Shown one piece after another: positions 31,821-40,387 of a stretch of DNA of 64,000 nucleotides. Made by a program: the position numbers and the translations under genes. Source of the stretch: Sphaerisporangium krabiense (lineage in GTDB: Bacteria; Actinomycetota; Actinomycetes; Streptosporangiales; Streptosporangiaceae); contig NZ_JACHBR010000003.1 in assembly GCF_014200435.1 (NCBI RefSeq), positions 1 to 64,000 of the forward strand, given 5' to 3'. Every line of letters begins with the position of its first letter. Within the stretch, counting starts at the first letter, position 1. The notes below the pieces were generated by a model. The model ran no database searches. It saw nothing but the letters and a program-made list of their open reading frames with translations, and was not told the origin of the DNA.

Positions 31821-33749
31821 TCAGGTCAAAGGGCGGAAGTAGGTTCCGGGGCGGTCGCGGCCGGTTACTCCGCCGACGCAGCGGTAGATGCGCACGCCCT
31901 TTTCGAATGCCTCGGGGCTCGGCGGAAGCACCGAGACCATCCATTTGGCCGGGGGGATCTCCTTGGCCGTGCCGTACCGGGACTTGATCAGCACCTGCAT
32001 CGAGCACAGTTTCTTGACCACGGGATGCGCTTCGAGGTCCTGCATGTCGTAGGTGATCGTGTCCACCGGCAGCGGGGCCACGGCGAAGGTCTCCCACGAG
32101 TGGGTCTCCTCGCAGCCGCGCCGCTTGACCGTGACCGAACCCGCGATCGAGACGATCCCGCCCCAGCACTCCGCCTCCTGGCCGCACGCCGCCCCGGCCC
32201 CGGCCACCGCCGCCGCGGGGCAGTCGGCCGTGACCGTCCGCACGGTCCCCGCGGACGGGCTCGCCGTGCCACCGGTGCCGCCGTTCCCGCCCGTGGCGGC
32301 CGAGGTCGCGGACGGCCCGCCGGCCTGAGTCGTCGGGGTGACGGTCCCGGGCGTCCCGCTCTCGTGGATCACGAGGGCGGTGCCGATCACGAGCAGCAGG
32401 GCGAACACCCCGGCGACCGCGACGTACACGCCCGTGTTCGCGTTCTGCCGCGGCGCGGGCGGCGGCAGCGTGGCCGCCGAACGCATCCCGGGCCCGGTCG
32501 GCGCGTCACGAAGCCCCGGCCCGTGCCCCGGCCGCGCCGGACGGTCCTGCCGACCTGGCCGTCGTGGACCGTCATACGCGTCCTGCGACGCCCGCGAGGG
32601 CCGTGATCGCGCTGGGGGTTCGGAGCGCGCCCCCGACCGGGGGTCGGAGTGCGGCGCGGGATGAGGCGCCGCGTACGGCCCTGACCGGCCGGACTGCCCC
32701 GCTCCTCCATAGGGCCCTGACCGTCCCGCCGCGTACGGGCCCGACCGGGCGGCCGCATGGTGCCCCGAGGGGGCCGCCGCCTGCGACGCCGGGTGGGGTG
32801 CCGGGCCGGCGGGCGTGTGGGGTCCCGCGGCCGCTCCCGGATACGCCGACGGCCTGGAGGAGGGCGAGAGGCCCGGTGGGGTGGGCGGGCCGGAGCGGGA
32901 CGCGGTGCCCGGGTGGTCCGGCAGGGCCTCGGCGGGGACGGCCGCCAGCGCGTCGCGCAGCGCGGCGGCCGAGGGGACGCGCTCGCGGATGTCGGAGGCC
33001 ATGCCCGCGCGCAGCACGGCGGTCAGCTCGGGCGGGACCCCGGGGATCTCCGGGATCGGCCTGCGGTGCATCGCCATGATCATCGCCACGTTGACCACGC
33101 CGCTCTCGGGAAAGCGCGGGGGACGCCCGTTCAGCAGGGCGTACAGCGTCGCCGACAGCGAGTAGACGTCCCCGGCCGGGCTCGGCTCGGCCAGTTCGAA
33201 CGCCTCCGGCGGCCCGAACGCCGGGGTCAGCGACTCGCGGGTCACCGACATGTCGCCGTCGGCGTGCCCGGTGGCCGCGAGCCCGAAGTCGGACAGCGCC
33301 ACCATGCCGTACCCGTTGACCAGGATGTTGGCCGGCTTCACGTCCCGGTGGAGCACCCCGGCGGCGTGGGCGGCGGCGAGCGCGTCGGCGATCCGCACCC
33401 CGATGTCGCGCACCTCGGCGGGGCTCAGCGGCCCGCGCTCGCGCAGCCGGTCGGCCAGCGACCCGCCGGGGCACAGCTCCAGCACCATGTACGGCCGTCC
33501 GTCGCCGAGCACGCCCGCGTCGTACACGTCGGCCACGTGCGGATGGCCCGACAACGCCCCCGCCGAGCTGACCTCGCGCATGAAGCGCCGCCGGTCCCGC
33601 TCGGAGGCGAGGACGCGGTTGTCGATCTTCAGCGCGACCTCGCGGCGCACGGCGAGCTGCCGGGCCCGGTACACCACGCCGAACCCGCCCTGCCCGAGAA
33701 TGCCCAGCACCTCGTATCCCGGCACCTCCGGCGCCCCAGGCTCGCTCAC
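31821..33749 (-). CDS. Transmembrane Ser/Thr protein kinase (Pkn type)
   Basis: A 642-residue receptor kinase. The Hanks kinase domain (about 12-270) has LGQGGFGVVY, VALKID, LHRDVKPANI and LSDFGLA. A long proline/serine/glycine-rich juxtamembrane region (about 275-435) contains repeated RSGPY units. One membrane helix lies at about 439-461. The outer domain of ~180 residues has six cysteines and CEETHSWETFAVAP, resembling the septum-formation-type cysteine domains attached to other actinobacterial kinases. The outer part probably senses a cell-envelope signal and the kinase phosphorylates cytoplasmic targets; the GarA-like protein at 50938 is a possible substrate, by analogy only. The start is GTG 33749. 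Confidence 0.85.
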   Translation of the reverse strand: MSEPGAPEVPGYEVLGILGQGGFGVVYRARQLAVRREVALKIDNRVLASERDRRRFMREVSSAGALSGHPHVADVYDAGVLGDGRPYMVLELCPGGSLADRLRERGPLSPAEVRDIGVRIADALAAAHAAGVLHRDVKPANILVNGYGMVALSDFGLAATGHADGDMSVTRESLTPAFGPPEAFELAEPSPAGDVYSLSATLYALLNGRPPRFPESGVVNVAMIMAMHRRPIPEIPGVPPELTAVLRAGMASDIRERVPSAAALRDALAAVPAEALPDHPGTASRSGPPTPPGLSPSSRPSAYPGAAAGPHTPAGPAPHPASQAAAPSGHHAAARSGPYAAGRSGPYGGAGQSGRSGPYAAPHPAPHSDPRSGARSEPPARSRPSRASQDAYDGPRRPGRQDRPARPGHGPGLRDAPTGPGMRSAATLPPPAPRQNANTGVYVAVAGVFALLLVIGTALVIHESGTPGTVTPTTQAGGPSATSAATGGNGGTGGTASPSAGTVRTVTADCPAAAVAGAGAACGQEAECWGGIVSIAGSVTVKRRGCEETHSWETFAVAPLPVDTITYDMQDLEAHPVVKKLCSMQVLIKSRYGTAKEIPPAKWMVSVLPPSPEAFEKGVRIYRCVGGVTGRDRPGTYFRPLT

Positions 33750-33895
33750 CCGCCACCTCTCTCCCGGCCCGCGAGCGGCACCCTACCGGAACGATCTCCC
33801 CCTATCAGCGCATAGACCCTTATTTCCCGCACGCCTGGGCGGCCGAGGCGGGTGGACGCGGGGCCGGCGAGGAGGGCGTCACTCCCGGAAAAGGC

Positions 33896-33935
33896 GGCAC
33901 GCCCGGCGATCTCCTTGTGGGAGGCCGGGCGTGCC
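33896..33935 (-). terminator. Terminator after the symporter gene
   Basis: GGCACGCCCGGC (33896-33907) and GCCGGGCGTGCC (33924-33935) form a perfect 12-bp stem. On the minus strand the stem is followed by GCCTTTTCC, a short U-tract, 19 bases after the symporter stop. Confidence 0.7.
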
Positions 33936-33953
33936 GGGGGCGGGAGGAGAGGG

Positions 33954-35561
33954 TCAGTGGGAGCCGGTGAGTTCGACGGGCTGGACGCGCGGGTCGCCCT
34001 CGTCGGCGAAGTAGTCGGCGGGACGGGTGGCGTCCTCGCCTTCGGGGGACCCGGCGGCCCGGGCGATGAGCGTGCCCGCCACGGCCACCACCAGGTTGAC
34101 GATCAGGGCCAGGAACCCCGCGTAGACGGTGACCTTGGTGTCCAGGCCCAGCTTCCCCAGCGGGAAGGCCGAGCCGCCGAAGTGCGCGTGGTCGGTGGCC
34201 GGGTTGGCGATGTTGTAGAGCAGCACCATGCCCGCCGTCAGGCCCGCCGCCCATCCCGCGATCAGCCCGGCGCGGTGGAACCAGCGCGTGTACAGGCCGA
34301 GCGCGACGGCGGGCAGGGTCTGCAGGATGATCACGCCGCCGATGAGCTGGAGGTCGATGGAGAACTGCGGGTCGATCAGCAGGATCACCAGCACCGCGCC
34401 GATCTTCACCACCAGGGAGGCGATCTTGCTGACCGACGCCTCCTGCGCGTCGGTGGCGTCCCGCCGGAAGTACTCCTTGTAGATGTTGCGGGTGAAGAGG
34501 TTGGCCGCCGCGATCGACATGATCGCCGCGGGCACCAGGGCGCCGATGCCGATGGCCGCGTAGGCGACGCCGGTGAACCAGCTCGGGAACATCGCGTCGA
34601 AGAGCTGCGGCACCACCGTGTTGGGGTCGGCCTTGCCGCCGGAGGAGACCGGCTTCACCCCGGCCGCGATCGCCATGTAGCCGAGCAGCGCGATCAGGCC
34701 GAGGAGCAGGCTGTAGGCGGGCAGGGCCGACATGTTCCGCTTGATCACGCCCCGGTTCCGGGCGGCCAGCACGCCGGTCACGCTGTGCGGGTACAGGAAC
34801 AGCGCCATCGCCGAGCCCAGCGCCAGCGTGACGTACTGGAGCTGGTTGTTGGCGTTGAGCAGGTACCCGTCGCCGGGCGCGGGGGTGGCCTCGAACTTGG
34901 CCCGCGCGGCGTCGAAGATCGACCCCCACCCGCCGAGCCGGGCCGGGATGTAGATGATCGCCACGAGGATCACCACGTAGATCAGCGTGTCCTTGACGAA
35001 GGCGATCAGCGCGGGCGCGCGCAGTCCCGACTGGTAGGTGTAGGCCGCGAGGATGGCGAACGCGATGATCAGCGGCAGCTCGCCGCCGACGCCCATCGAC
35101 TTCAGCACCGCCTCGATCCCCACGAGCTGCAGCGCGATGTACGGCATCGTCGCCACCAGCCCGGTGATCGCGACCGCCAGGGCCAGCGTCGGCGAGCCGA
35201 ACCGGACGCGGACGAAGTCGGCGGGCGTGACTAGCCCGTGCGCGTGCGACACCGACCAGAGGCGGATCACGACCAGGAAGATCAGCGGGTAGGTGACGAT
35301 CGTGTAGGGCAGGGCGAAGAAGCCCGTCGCCCCGGCGCCGAACATCAGGGCGGGGACCGCCACGAAGGTGTAGGCCGTGTAGAGGTCGCCGCCGACGAGG
35401 AACCAGGTGATCCACGTGCCGAACCTGCGCCCGCCGAGGCCCCATTCGTCCAGGCTCGCCAGGTCGGTGGGGCGCCGCCAGCGGGCCGCGACGAAGCCCA
35501 TGCCGCTGACCAGCAGGAACAGGACGGTGAAGACGATGATCTCGGTGAGGTTCTCGGTCAT
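33954..35561 (-). CDS. Sodium:solute symporter (monocarboxylate/pantothenate type)
   Basis: A 535-residue SSS-family transporter with about 13 helices. WGLGGRRFGTWITWFLVGGD near residue 40, YTYQSGLRAPALIAFVKDTL and LFLYPHSVTGVLAARNRGVI are typical. It couples substrate uptake to sodium. It is co-translated with the preceding DUF3311 protein (ATGA overlap), an arrangement known for MctC/YhjB-like monocarboxylate or amino-acid carriers. Substrate not deducible. Confidence 0.85.
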   Translation of the reverse strand: MTENLTEIIVFTVLFLLVSGMGFVAARWRRPTDLASLDEWGLGGRRFGTWITWFLVGGDLYTAYTFVAVPALMFGAGATGFFALPYTIVTYPLIFLVVIRLWSVSHAHGLVTPADFVRVRFGSPTLALAVAITGLVATMPYIALQLVGIEAVLKSMGVGGELPLIIAFAILAAYTYQSGLRAPALIAFVKDTLIYVVILVAIIYIPARLGGWGSIFDAARAKFEATPAPGDGYLLNANNQLQYVTLALGSAMALFLYPHSVTGVLAARNRGVIKRNMSALPAYSLLLGLIALLGYMAIAAGVKPVSSGGKADPNTVVPQLFDAMFPSWFTGVAYAAIGIGALVPAAIMSIAAANLFTRNIYKEYFRRDATDAQEASVSKIASLVVKIGAVLVILLIDPQFSIDLQLIGGVIILQTLPAVALGLYTRWFHRAGLIAGWAAGLTAGMVLLYNIANPATDHAHFGGSAFPLGKLGLDTKVTVYAGFLALIVNLVVAVAGTLIARAAGSPEGEDATRPADYFADEGDPRVQPVELTGSH

Positions 35562-35788
35562 CGGCCGCCCTTCCTCCCGCCCATCCGGTAGACGAGCGTG
35601 GTGGTCGCGACGCCCAGCACGATGAACGCGAGCTGCAGCCAGTAGAACAGCGGGAAGCCCAGGAGGCGGGGCTCGTCCGCGTTGTAGAGCGGCGTGATCA
35701 GGGGGATCACGATGGGCGCGAGCAGCAGCCAGTTCCACGGGCTGCGGTCGCCCTTGGCCGGGGGCCGGCCGCCGGGTGGCGTGGTCAA
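35558..35788 (-). CDS. DUF3311 small membrane protein, symporter partner
   Basis: A 76-residue protein with two hydrophobic helices (WNWLLLAPIVIPLITPLYN and FYWLQLAFIVLGVATTTLVY) separated by DEPRLLGFPLF, the DUF3311 pattern. The start is TTG 35788 after GGAGAG. It is almost always encoded just before an SSS symporter and probably assists its assembly, like YhdT with PanF. Confidence 0.8.
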   Translation of the reverse strand: MTTPPGGRPPAKGDRSPWNWLLLAPIVIPLITPLYNADEPRLLGFPLFYWLQLAFIVLGVATTTLVYRMGGRKGGR

Positions 35789-36229
35789 CTCACTCTCCTC
35801 CGCGAGAGAGAGGCGGCACCGGTCCTGGCGGGGCCGGTGATCCGGTCGAGCCGAAGCGTAGTTTCGCGTGCGCGCCCGGGCCCGCCGCGATCGGTGAGCG
35901 GGCCCGTCGGCGCGGCGAACGGGCGCTCACCCGCGTCGCCTGGACATCGTCGCAGGTCATAGGCGTGACCGGGTGAGAATCGAGGCGGGGAGGGCGCGTT
36001 CGGCGACGAGCCGGGCCCGGTCGGCGACCATGGGCCGTCCGGGTATTGACAAGCGGCCCTGACGCTGGGACAGCGCCCTTGACCGGCTTCGGGGCACCGT
36101 CCGCCGGGGAGGCGCGCGGACCGATGGGGCTCACCGTACGTGCCCGCCGGAGGCCGCCCGCGGCCGGGGTGCCGTACGGCGTTCAGGCGTCGAGGCACAC
36201 GGCCCGTCAGGCGTGGGACGCCACGGCCG
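35789..36229. other. Intergenic region with a hairpin
   Basis: About 440 bases between two minus-strand genes. I see no gene. An inverted repeat at 35893-35931 (GGTGAGCGGGCCCGT against ACGGGCGCTCACC, small mismatch) could end the CocE-type gene or act in the symporter leader. Confidence 0.45.
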
Positions 36230-37825
36230 TCAGGCGCGGGCGTGGGGGAGGTGCAGGGCGGAGGGGCGGGCGGGGTCGTGGAAGACCTCCTGGTCGGCGG
36301 GGACCGCCGTGCGGCCCGTGCCCAGGGGCTCGCCGGTGCCGAGGTTGCGCGCCAGCCGGGGGTAGGCGCCGCTCGCCACCTGGACGCGCACCCGGTGCCC
36401 CCGGCGGAAGCGGTGCGCGATCGGCCACAGGTCGACCTCGACCCGGCGCACCCCCTCCTCGTCGACGGGCGGCAGGCCCGGGAGCAGCCGCCGCACGCCC
36501 TCGCACACGTTGAGCGAGGTCCCGTCCGGCTGGACGTCGCAGACGCGCACGACCAGGTCGGTGTAGGGGGTGCTGGAGCGCAGGTAGATCTCGGCGGTGA
36601 CCGGGCCGATCAGGTCCAGGTCCTCGCGCAGCGTCTCGCCGGTGTAGACGAGCACGTCGGAGCGGGCCTCCAGGCGCCGGTTGTCGCGGGGCGCGGAGTT
36701 GCCGAGCAGGGTGGGGCCGCCGATGACGGGGGTGGGCCTGGCCGGGTGGTAGCGGTAGCGGTCCGGAGGGGAGTCGGCGGGCCCGGTCTCTCCCAGGCGG
36801 AAGCCCGGCTGCAGGTGCCAGCGCCGCCGCGTCATCCCCGGCACCGGCCAGTCCTCGTAGTCGCGCCACATGCCGGCCCCGGTGACGTACAGCCGCACGG
36901 GGCTGGCGCGCAGGCCCGAGACGTCGCCGAGCAGGTGGGCGCGGAACCAGTGCAGCGCGTCCAGGTTGGCCAGGCGGCCGTGGCGCACGTCGGCGTGGTG
37001 CCAGGGCCCGATCGTCAAGTGGGGCCGCCGCCCGGCCGCCCGCATGGCCGCGTAGTCCTTGAGCTGCCAGGGCAGGAACACGTCGTACCAGCCGCCGGTC
37101 ATGGTGACGGCGGCGTCGACCTCGCCGACGGTGGCCGAGAAGTCGCGCTTCTTCCAGAACGGCACGGCGGGGTCGGCGTGGTGGGTGAGCACCTCCTGGA
37201 AGAAGGGCAGCGTGCGCCCGGCGGCCAGCAGGTCGAACTCGCCGACGGGCCGGCCCGACATCACCGCACGCTGGGTGCGGCGCGGGGCGAACAGGACGGC
37301 GGCCCCGGCCAGCGGGCCGGACATCAGCGCGGTCAGCGTGCTCCAGCTCAGCGTGGCCTCGAGGGCGAACGAGCCGCCCACATAGGCGGCGTCGCGGAAC
37401 TGGGAGGCGGTCACCTGGGTGGCCATGGCCTTGAGGTCGGGGCCGGCGTGGGGGGCGATGGCCCACTGGGCGTACCCGAGGTAGCTCGGCCCGTGCATGG
37501 CGAAGCTGCCGCCGTACCAGGGCTGGGCGCGCATCCACTCGACGGTGGCCAGCCCGTCGTCCTGCTCGTCCAGCGGCGTGAGCTCGCCGCCGGAGCCGAA
37601 CCCGCCCCGGCAGCTCTGCAGGATCACCTGGAAGCCGTGGCGGGCGAAGGCCCGGCCGTAGGCGTACCCGAACAGGCCGCGCCGGCCGTACGGGGAGCGG
37701 ATGAGGATGGCCGGGGGAGCGCTCACGCCGATCGGGATGTAGCGGTCGGCCAGCAGCACGACGCCGTCCGGCATGGGAACCGGCAGGTCCTTGTGCACGA
37801 CCACCCTGTGCGGGAACCGAGTCAT
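36230..37825 (-). CDS. CocE/NonD-family X-Pro-dipeptidyl-type hydrolase
   Basis: A 531-residue alpha/beta hydrolase with the CocE arrangement. GPSYLGYAQW carries the nucleophile serine (about residue 121), a cap region follows, GGWYDVF is the strand preceding the acid, GPWHHADV holds the catalytic histidine, and the C-terminal jelly-roll (about 350-531) contains TAEIYLRSSTPYTDLVVRV. Members cleave esters or amides including cocaine-like compounds and Xaa-Pro peptides. There is no signal peptide, so it is cytosolic. ATG 37825 follows GAGGAG; an upstream start at 37894 lacks support. Confidence 0.85.
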   Translation of the reverse strand: MTRFPHRVVVHKDLPVPMPDGVVLLADRYIPIGVSAPPAILIRSPYGRRGLFGYAYGRAFARHGFQVILQSCRGGFGSGGELTPLDEQDDGLATVEWMRAQPWYGGSFAMHGPSYLGYAQWAIAPHAGPDLKAMATQVTASQFRDAAYVGGSFALEATLSWSTLTALMSGPLAGAAVLFAPRRTQRAVMSGRPVGEFDLLAAGRTLPFFQEVLTHHADPAVPFWKKRDFSATVGEVDAAVTMTGGWYDVFLPWQLKDYAAMRAAGRRPHLTIGPWHHADVRHGRLANLDALHWFRAHLLGDVSGLRASPVRLYVTGAGMWRDYEDWPVPGMTRRRWHLQPGFRLGETGPADSPPDRYRYHPARPTPVIGGPTLLGNSAPRDNRRLEARSDVLVYTGETLREDLDLIGPVTAEIYLRSSTPYTDLVVRVCDVQPDGTSLNVCEGVRRLLPGLPPVDEEGVRRVEVDLWPIAHRFRRGHRVRVQVASGAYPRLARNLGTGEPLGTGRTAVPADQEVFHDPARPSALHLPHARA

Positions 37826-38012
37826 GAGCGCTCCTCGTTGTGGCGGATTCATACCCCCGGTCGATGTGAGGTGTGCGTTACTCGCTGGTAACATGCTAGT
37901 GCTATTGTGCGAGAGACGCTGTGACGCAGGTCACTCCCGCGCGCGAGCCAGCCCCGGCGTGCCGCACGGAACGAGTGGCGCGCGGCCCGCCGGTGCCGCT
38001 AGCATTCGGACC

Positions 38013-38054
38013 ATGCGAAACAGCTCTTCCGTTCAGTGGTGGCGCCCCGCATAG
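38013..38054 (+). CDS. trpL: trp leader peptide with two tandem Trp codons
   Basis: A 13-codon frame, ATG 38013 to TAG 38054, encodes MRNSSSVQWWRPA. The two adjacent TGG codons are where ribosomes stall when charged tryptophan-tRNA is scarce. It lies directly before an attenuator hairpin and the trpEG gene, and its start codon is inside the first pairing segment. Confidence 0.75.
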   Translation: MRNSSSVQWWRPA

Positions 38055-38108
38055 GCGGCGCGTGTTTCGCATACCCACGGACAGGCCGCCCCGGGAGGCG
38101 GCCTTCTT
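38013..38108 (+). promoter_or_regulatory. Transcription attenuator of trpEG
   Basis: Segments 1 and 2 (ATGCGAAACA at 38013-38022, TGTTTCGCAT at 38063-38072) are perfect 10-bp complements. Segments 3 and 4 (GGCCGCC at 38084-38090, GGCGGCC at 38097-38103) form the terminator, followed by TTCTT. GGCGGC at 38055-38060, beside segment 2, can instead pair with GCCGCC of segment 3 as the antiterminator. This is the classical ribosome-mediated scheme. Confidence 0.75.
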
Positions 38109-38154
38109 CATGCCCGCCCGGGGCCAATCGAAGATCGAGAAGGGCGGGGCAAGG

Positions 38155-40287
38155 GTGGAAACGAGCGCATATACCACCGCCGGGGGCATCGAGGTCGAGG
38201 TGACGACCGCCGACGTTCCGGAGTCGGTGCTCGAGGACGTCGTCTCCTCGCTCGGCGAGCGACGCGGCGGCGTGCTCTCCTCCGGCATGGAGTACCCCGG
38301 CCGCTACAGCCGGTGGCACCTCGCCTACGCCGACCCCGTGCTGGAGATCGTCGCCCGCGGGCGCGCCATCTCCGCCCGCGCGCTCAACGCCCGCGGCCGG
38401 GTCGTCATGCCCGCGGTGACCTCCTGCCTGCTGGCCGCCGGCAAGCCCACCGCCGAGCCGGGCCCCGACCACGTCGAGGTCCACATCGCCGAGAGCTCCG
38501 ACATCCTCCCCGAAGAGATGCGCAGCCGCAGGCCCACGGTGTTCACCGCCATCCGCGAGGTCATCGCCGCCTTCGCCGGGCAGGACGAGCACCTCGGCCT
38601 GTACGGCGCCTTCGGCTACGACCTGGCCTTCCAGTTCGAGCCCATCCGCCGGTCGCTGGAACGCGCCCCCGACCAGCGCGACCTGGTCCTCCACCTGCCC
38701 GACCGCGTCATCGTCATCGACCGCAAGCGCGAGACCAGCCGCGAGTACCGCTACGAGTTCACCGTCGACGGCGTCTCCACCCGCGGCCTCGCCCGCGACG
38801 GCGACTCCGTGCCGCTGCCCGTCCCGCCCGCCGAACTGCCCGCCGACCCCGTCCCCGGCGAGTACGCCGTCGTCGTCGAGGCCGCCAAGCAGAAGTTCCG
38901 CCGCGGCGACCTGTTCGAGGTCGTGCCCGGCCAGGTCTTCCACGCCCCCTGCGCCGACCCCGCGGGCTTCTACCGCCACTTGCGCCTGAGCAACCCCGCC
39001 CCCTACGAGTTCCTGTTCAACCTGGGCGAGGGCGAGCACCTGGTCGGCGCCTCGCCCGAGATGTACGTCCGCGTCCAGGGCGACCGCGTCGAGACCTGCC
39101 CCATCTCCGGCACCATCGCGCGCGGCGCCGACCCCGTCGAGGACGCCGAGGCCATCCGCACGCTGCTCAGCTCGGTCAAGGAGGAGTCCGAGCTCACCAT
39201 GTGCACCGACGTCGACCGCAACGACAAGTCGCGGATCTGCGTCCCCGGCTCGGTGCAGGTGATCGGCCGCCGCCAGATCGAGCTGTACTCCCGCCTCATC
39301 CACACCGTCGACCACATCGAGGGCCGGCTGCGCCCCGGCTTCGACGCCCTGGACGCCTTCCTCACCCACATGTGGGCCGTCACCGTCACCGGCGCCCCCA
39401 AGACCTGGGCGATGCAGTTCATCGAGGACCACGAGGCCACCGCCCGCCGCTGGTACGGCGGCGCCGTCGGCTACCTCGGCTTCGACGGGTCCATGAACAC
39501 CGGCCTCACCCTGCGCACCGCCCAGGTCCGCGACGGCGTGGCCGTCGTCAGGGCCGGCGCCACCCTGCTGTTCGACTCCGACCCCGCCGCCGAGGAGCGC
39601 GAGACCGAGCTGAAGGCCAGCGCCCTGCTCGGCGCGCTCGCCGCCGTGGGCGACACCCTGCGCGAGCCCGCCCCGGTCCCCGTCCAGGAACGTCCGGGCG
39701 AGGGCGTCAAGGTGCTGCTCGTCGACCACGAGGACTCCTTCGTCAACACCCTGGCCGACTACTTCCGCCGCCACGGCGCCGACGTCGTCACCCTGCGCCA
39801 CGGCTTCCCGCTCACCGTGCTCGACGAGATCGGCCCCGGCCTGGTCGTGCTCTCGCCCGGGCCCGGCTGGCCGACCGACTTCGGCACCTCGGCCCTGCTG
39901 GACGCCCTCTACGCTCGCGAGCTGCCCGTCTTCGGCGTCTGCCTCGGGTTGCAGGCCATGGTCGAGCACGCCGGCGGCGAGCTGTCCCTGCTCGGCCACC
40001 CCGAGCACGGCAAGCGCGGCCGCGTCGCCCGCACGGGCGACAGCGCCCTGCTGGAGGGGCTGCCGGAGGAGTTCACCGCCGCCCGCTACCACTCCCTGCA
40101 CGCCAAGCGCCCCGGCGTCAAGGGGTTCACCGTCACCGCCGAGACCCCCGACGGCGCCGTCATGGCCCTGGAGGACACCGCCGCCCGGCGCTTCGCCGTC
40201 CAGTTCCACCCCGAGTCGATCCTCACCGTCGAGGGCGGCGCCGGCGCGAGGATCATCGCCAACGTGCTCCGGCTGTCCCGGAGTTGA
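38155..40287 (+). CDS. trpEG: Fused anthranilate synthase (components I and II)
   Basis: A 710-residue fusion that makes anthranilate from chorismate and glutamine. The TrpE part (about 1-505) contains FRRGDLFEVVPGQVF, CPISGTIARGADP, CTDVDRNDKSRICVPGS and VTGAPKTWAM. The TrpG amidotransferase part (about 515-710) has LLVDHEDSFVNTLADYF, the nucleophile FGVCLGLQAMVEHAGG and the FHPES histidine/glutamate. Such fusions are known in streptomycetes, where they may serve primary or antibiotic-linked tryptophan supply. Start GTG 38155 is chosen because the frame before it crosses the attenuator; ATG 38110 is in frame but immediately follows the terminator stem. No other trp gene is adjacent. Confidence 0.9.
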   Translation: METSAYTTAGGIEVEVTTADVPESVLEDVVSSLGERRGGVLSSGMEYPGRYSRWHLAYADPVLEIVARGRAISARALNARGRVVMPAVTSCLLAAGKPTAEPGPDHVEVHIAESSDILPEEMRSRRPTVFTAIREVIAAFAGQDEHLGLYGAFGYDLAFQFEPIRRSLERAPDQRDLVLHLPDRVIVIDRKRETSREYRYEFTVDGVSTRGLARDGDSVPLPVPPAELPADPVPGEYAVVVEAAKQKFRRGDLFEVVPGQVFHAPCADPAGFYRHLRLSNPAPYEFLFNLGEGEHLVGASPEMYVRVQGDRVETCPISGTIARGADPVEDAEAIRTLLSSVKEESELTMCTDVDRNDKSRICVPGSVQVIGRRQIELYSRLIHTVDHIEGRLRPGFDALDAFLTHMWAVTVTGAPKTWAMQFIEDHEATARRWYGGAVGYLGFDGSMNTGLTLRTAQVRDGVAVVRAGATLLFDSDPAAEERETELKASALLGALAAVGDTLREPAPVPVQERPGEGVKVLLVDHEDSFVNTLADYFRRHGADVVTLRHGFPLTVLDEIGPGLVVLSPGPGWPTDFGTSALLDALYARELPVFGVCLGLQAMVEHAGGELSLLGHPEHGKRGRVARTGDSALLEGLPEEFTAARYHSLHAKRPGVKGFTVTAETPDGAVMALEDTAARRFAVQFHPESILTVEGGAGARIIANVLRLSRS

Positions 40288-40387
40288 GTAAAGCCGGGGA
40301 CGAAGGCGCGCCCGGCGGCCCCGCCCGGCCGTAGAGTCCTCGCGCGGCGGGCGGGCGCCCGTGACGCCGAGCACGGGGGAGGGGCCG

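Noticed and set aside
31821..33749. Ser/Thr kinase as a fifth member of the nuclease-helicase operon
   Set aside because: Same strand, but separated by about 500 bases with a promoter for the operon in between. No overlap or shared motif.
38110..38154. ATG 38110 as the trpEG start
   Set aside because: It is in frame but only a few bases after the terminator stem and has no ribosome site. The residues it adds do not look like TrpE.
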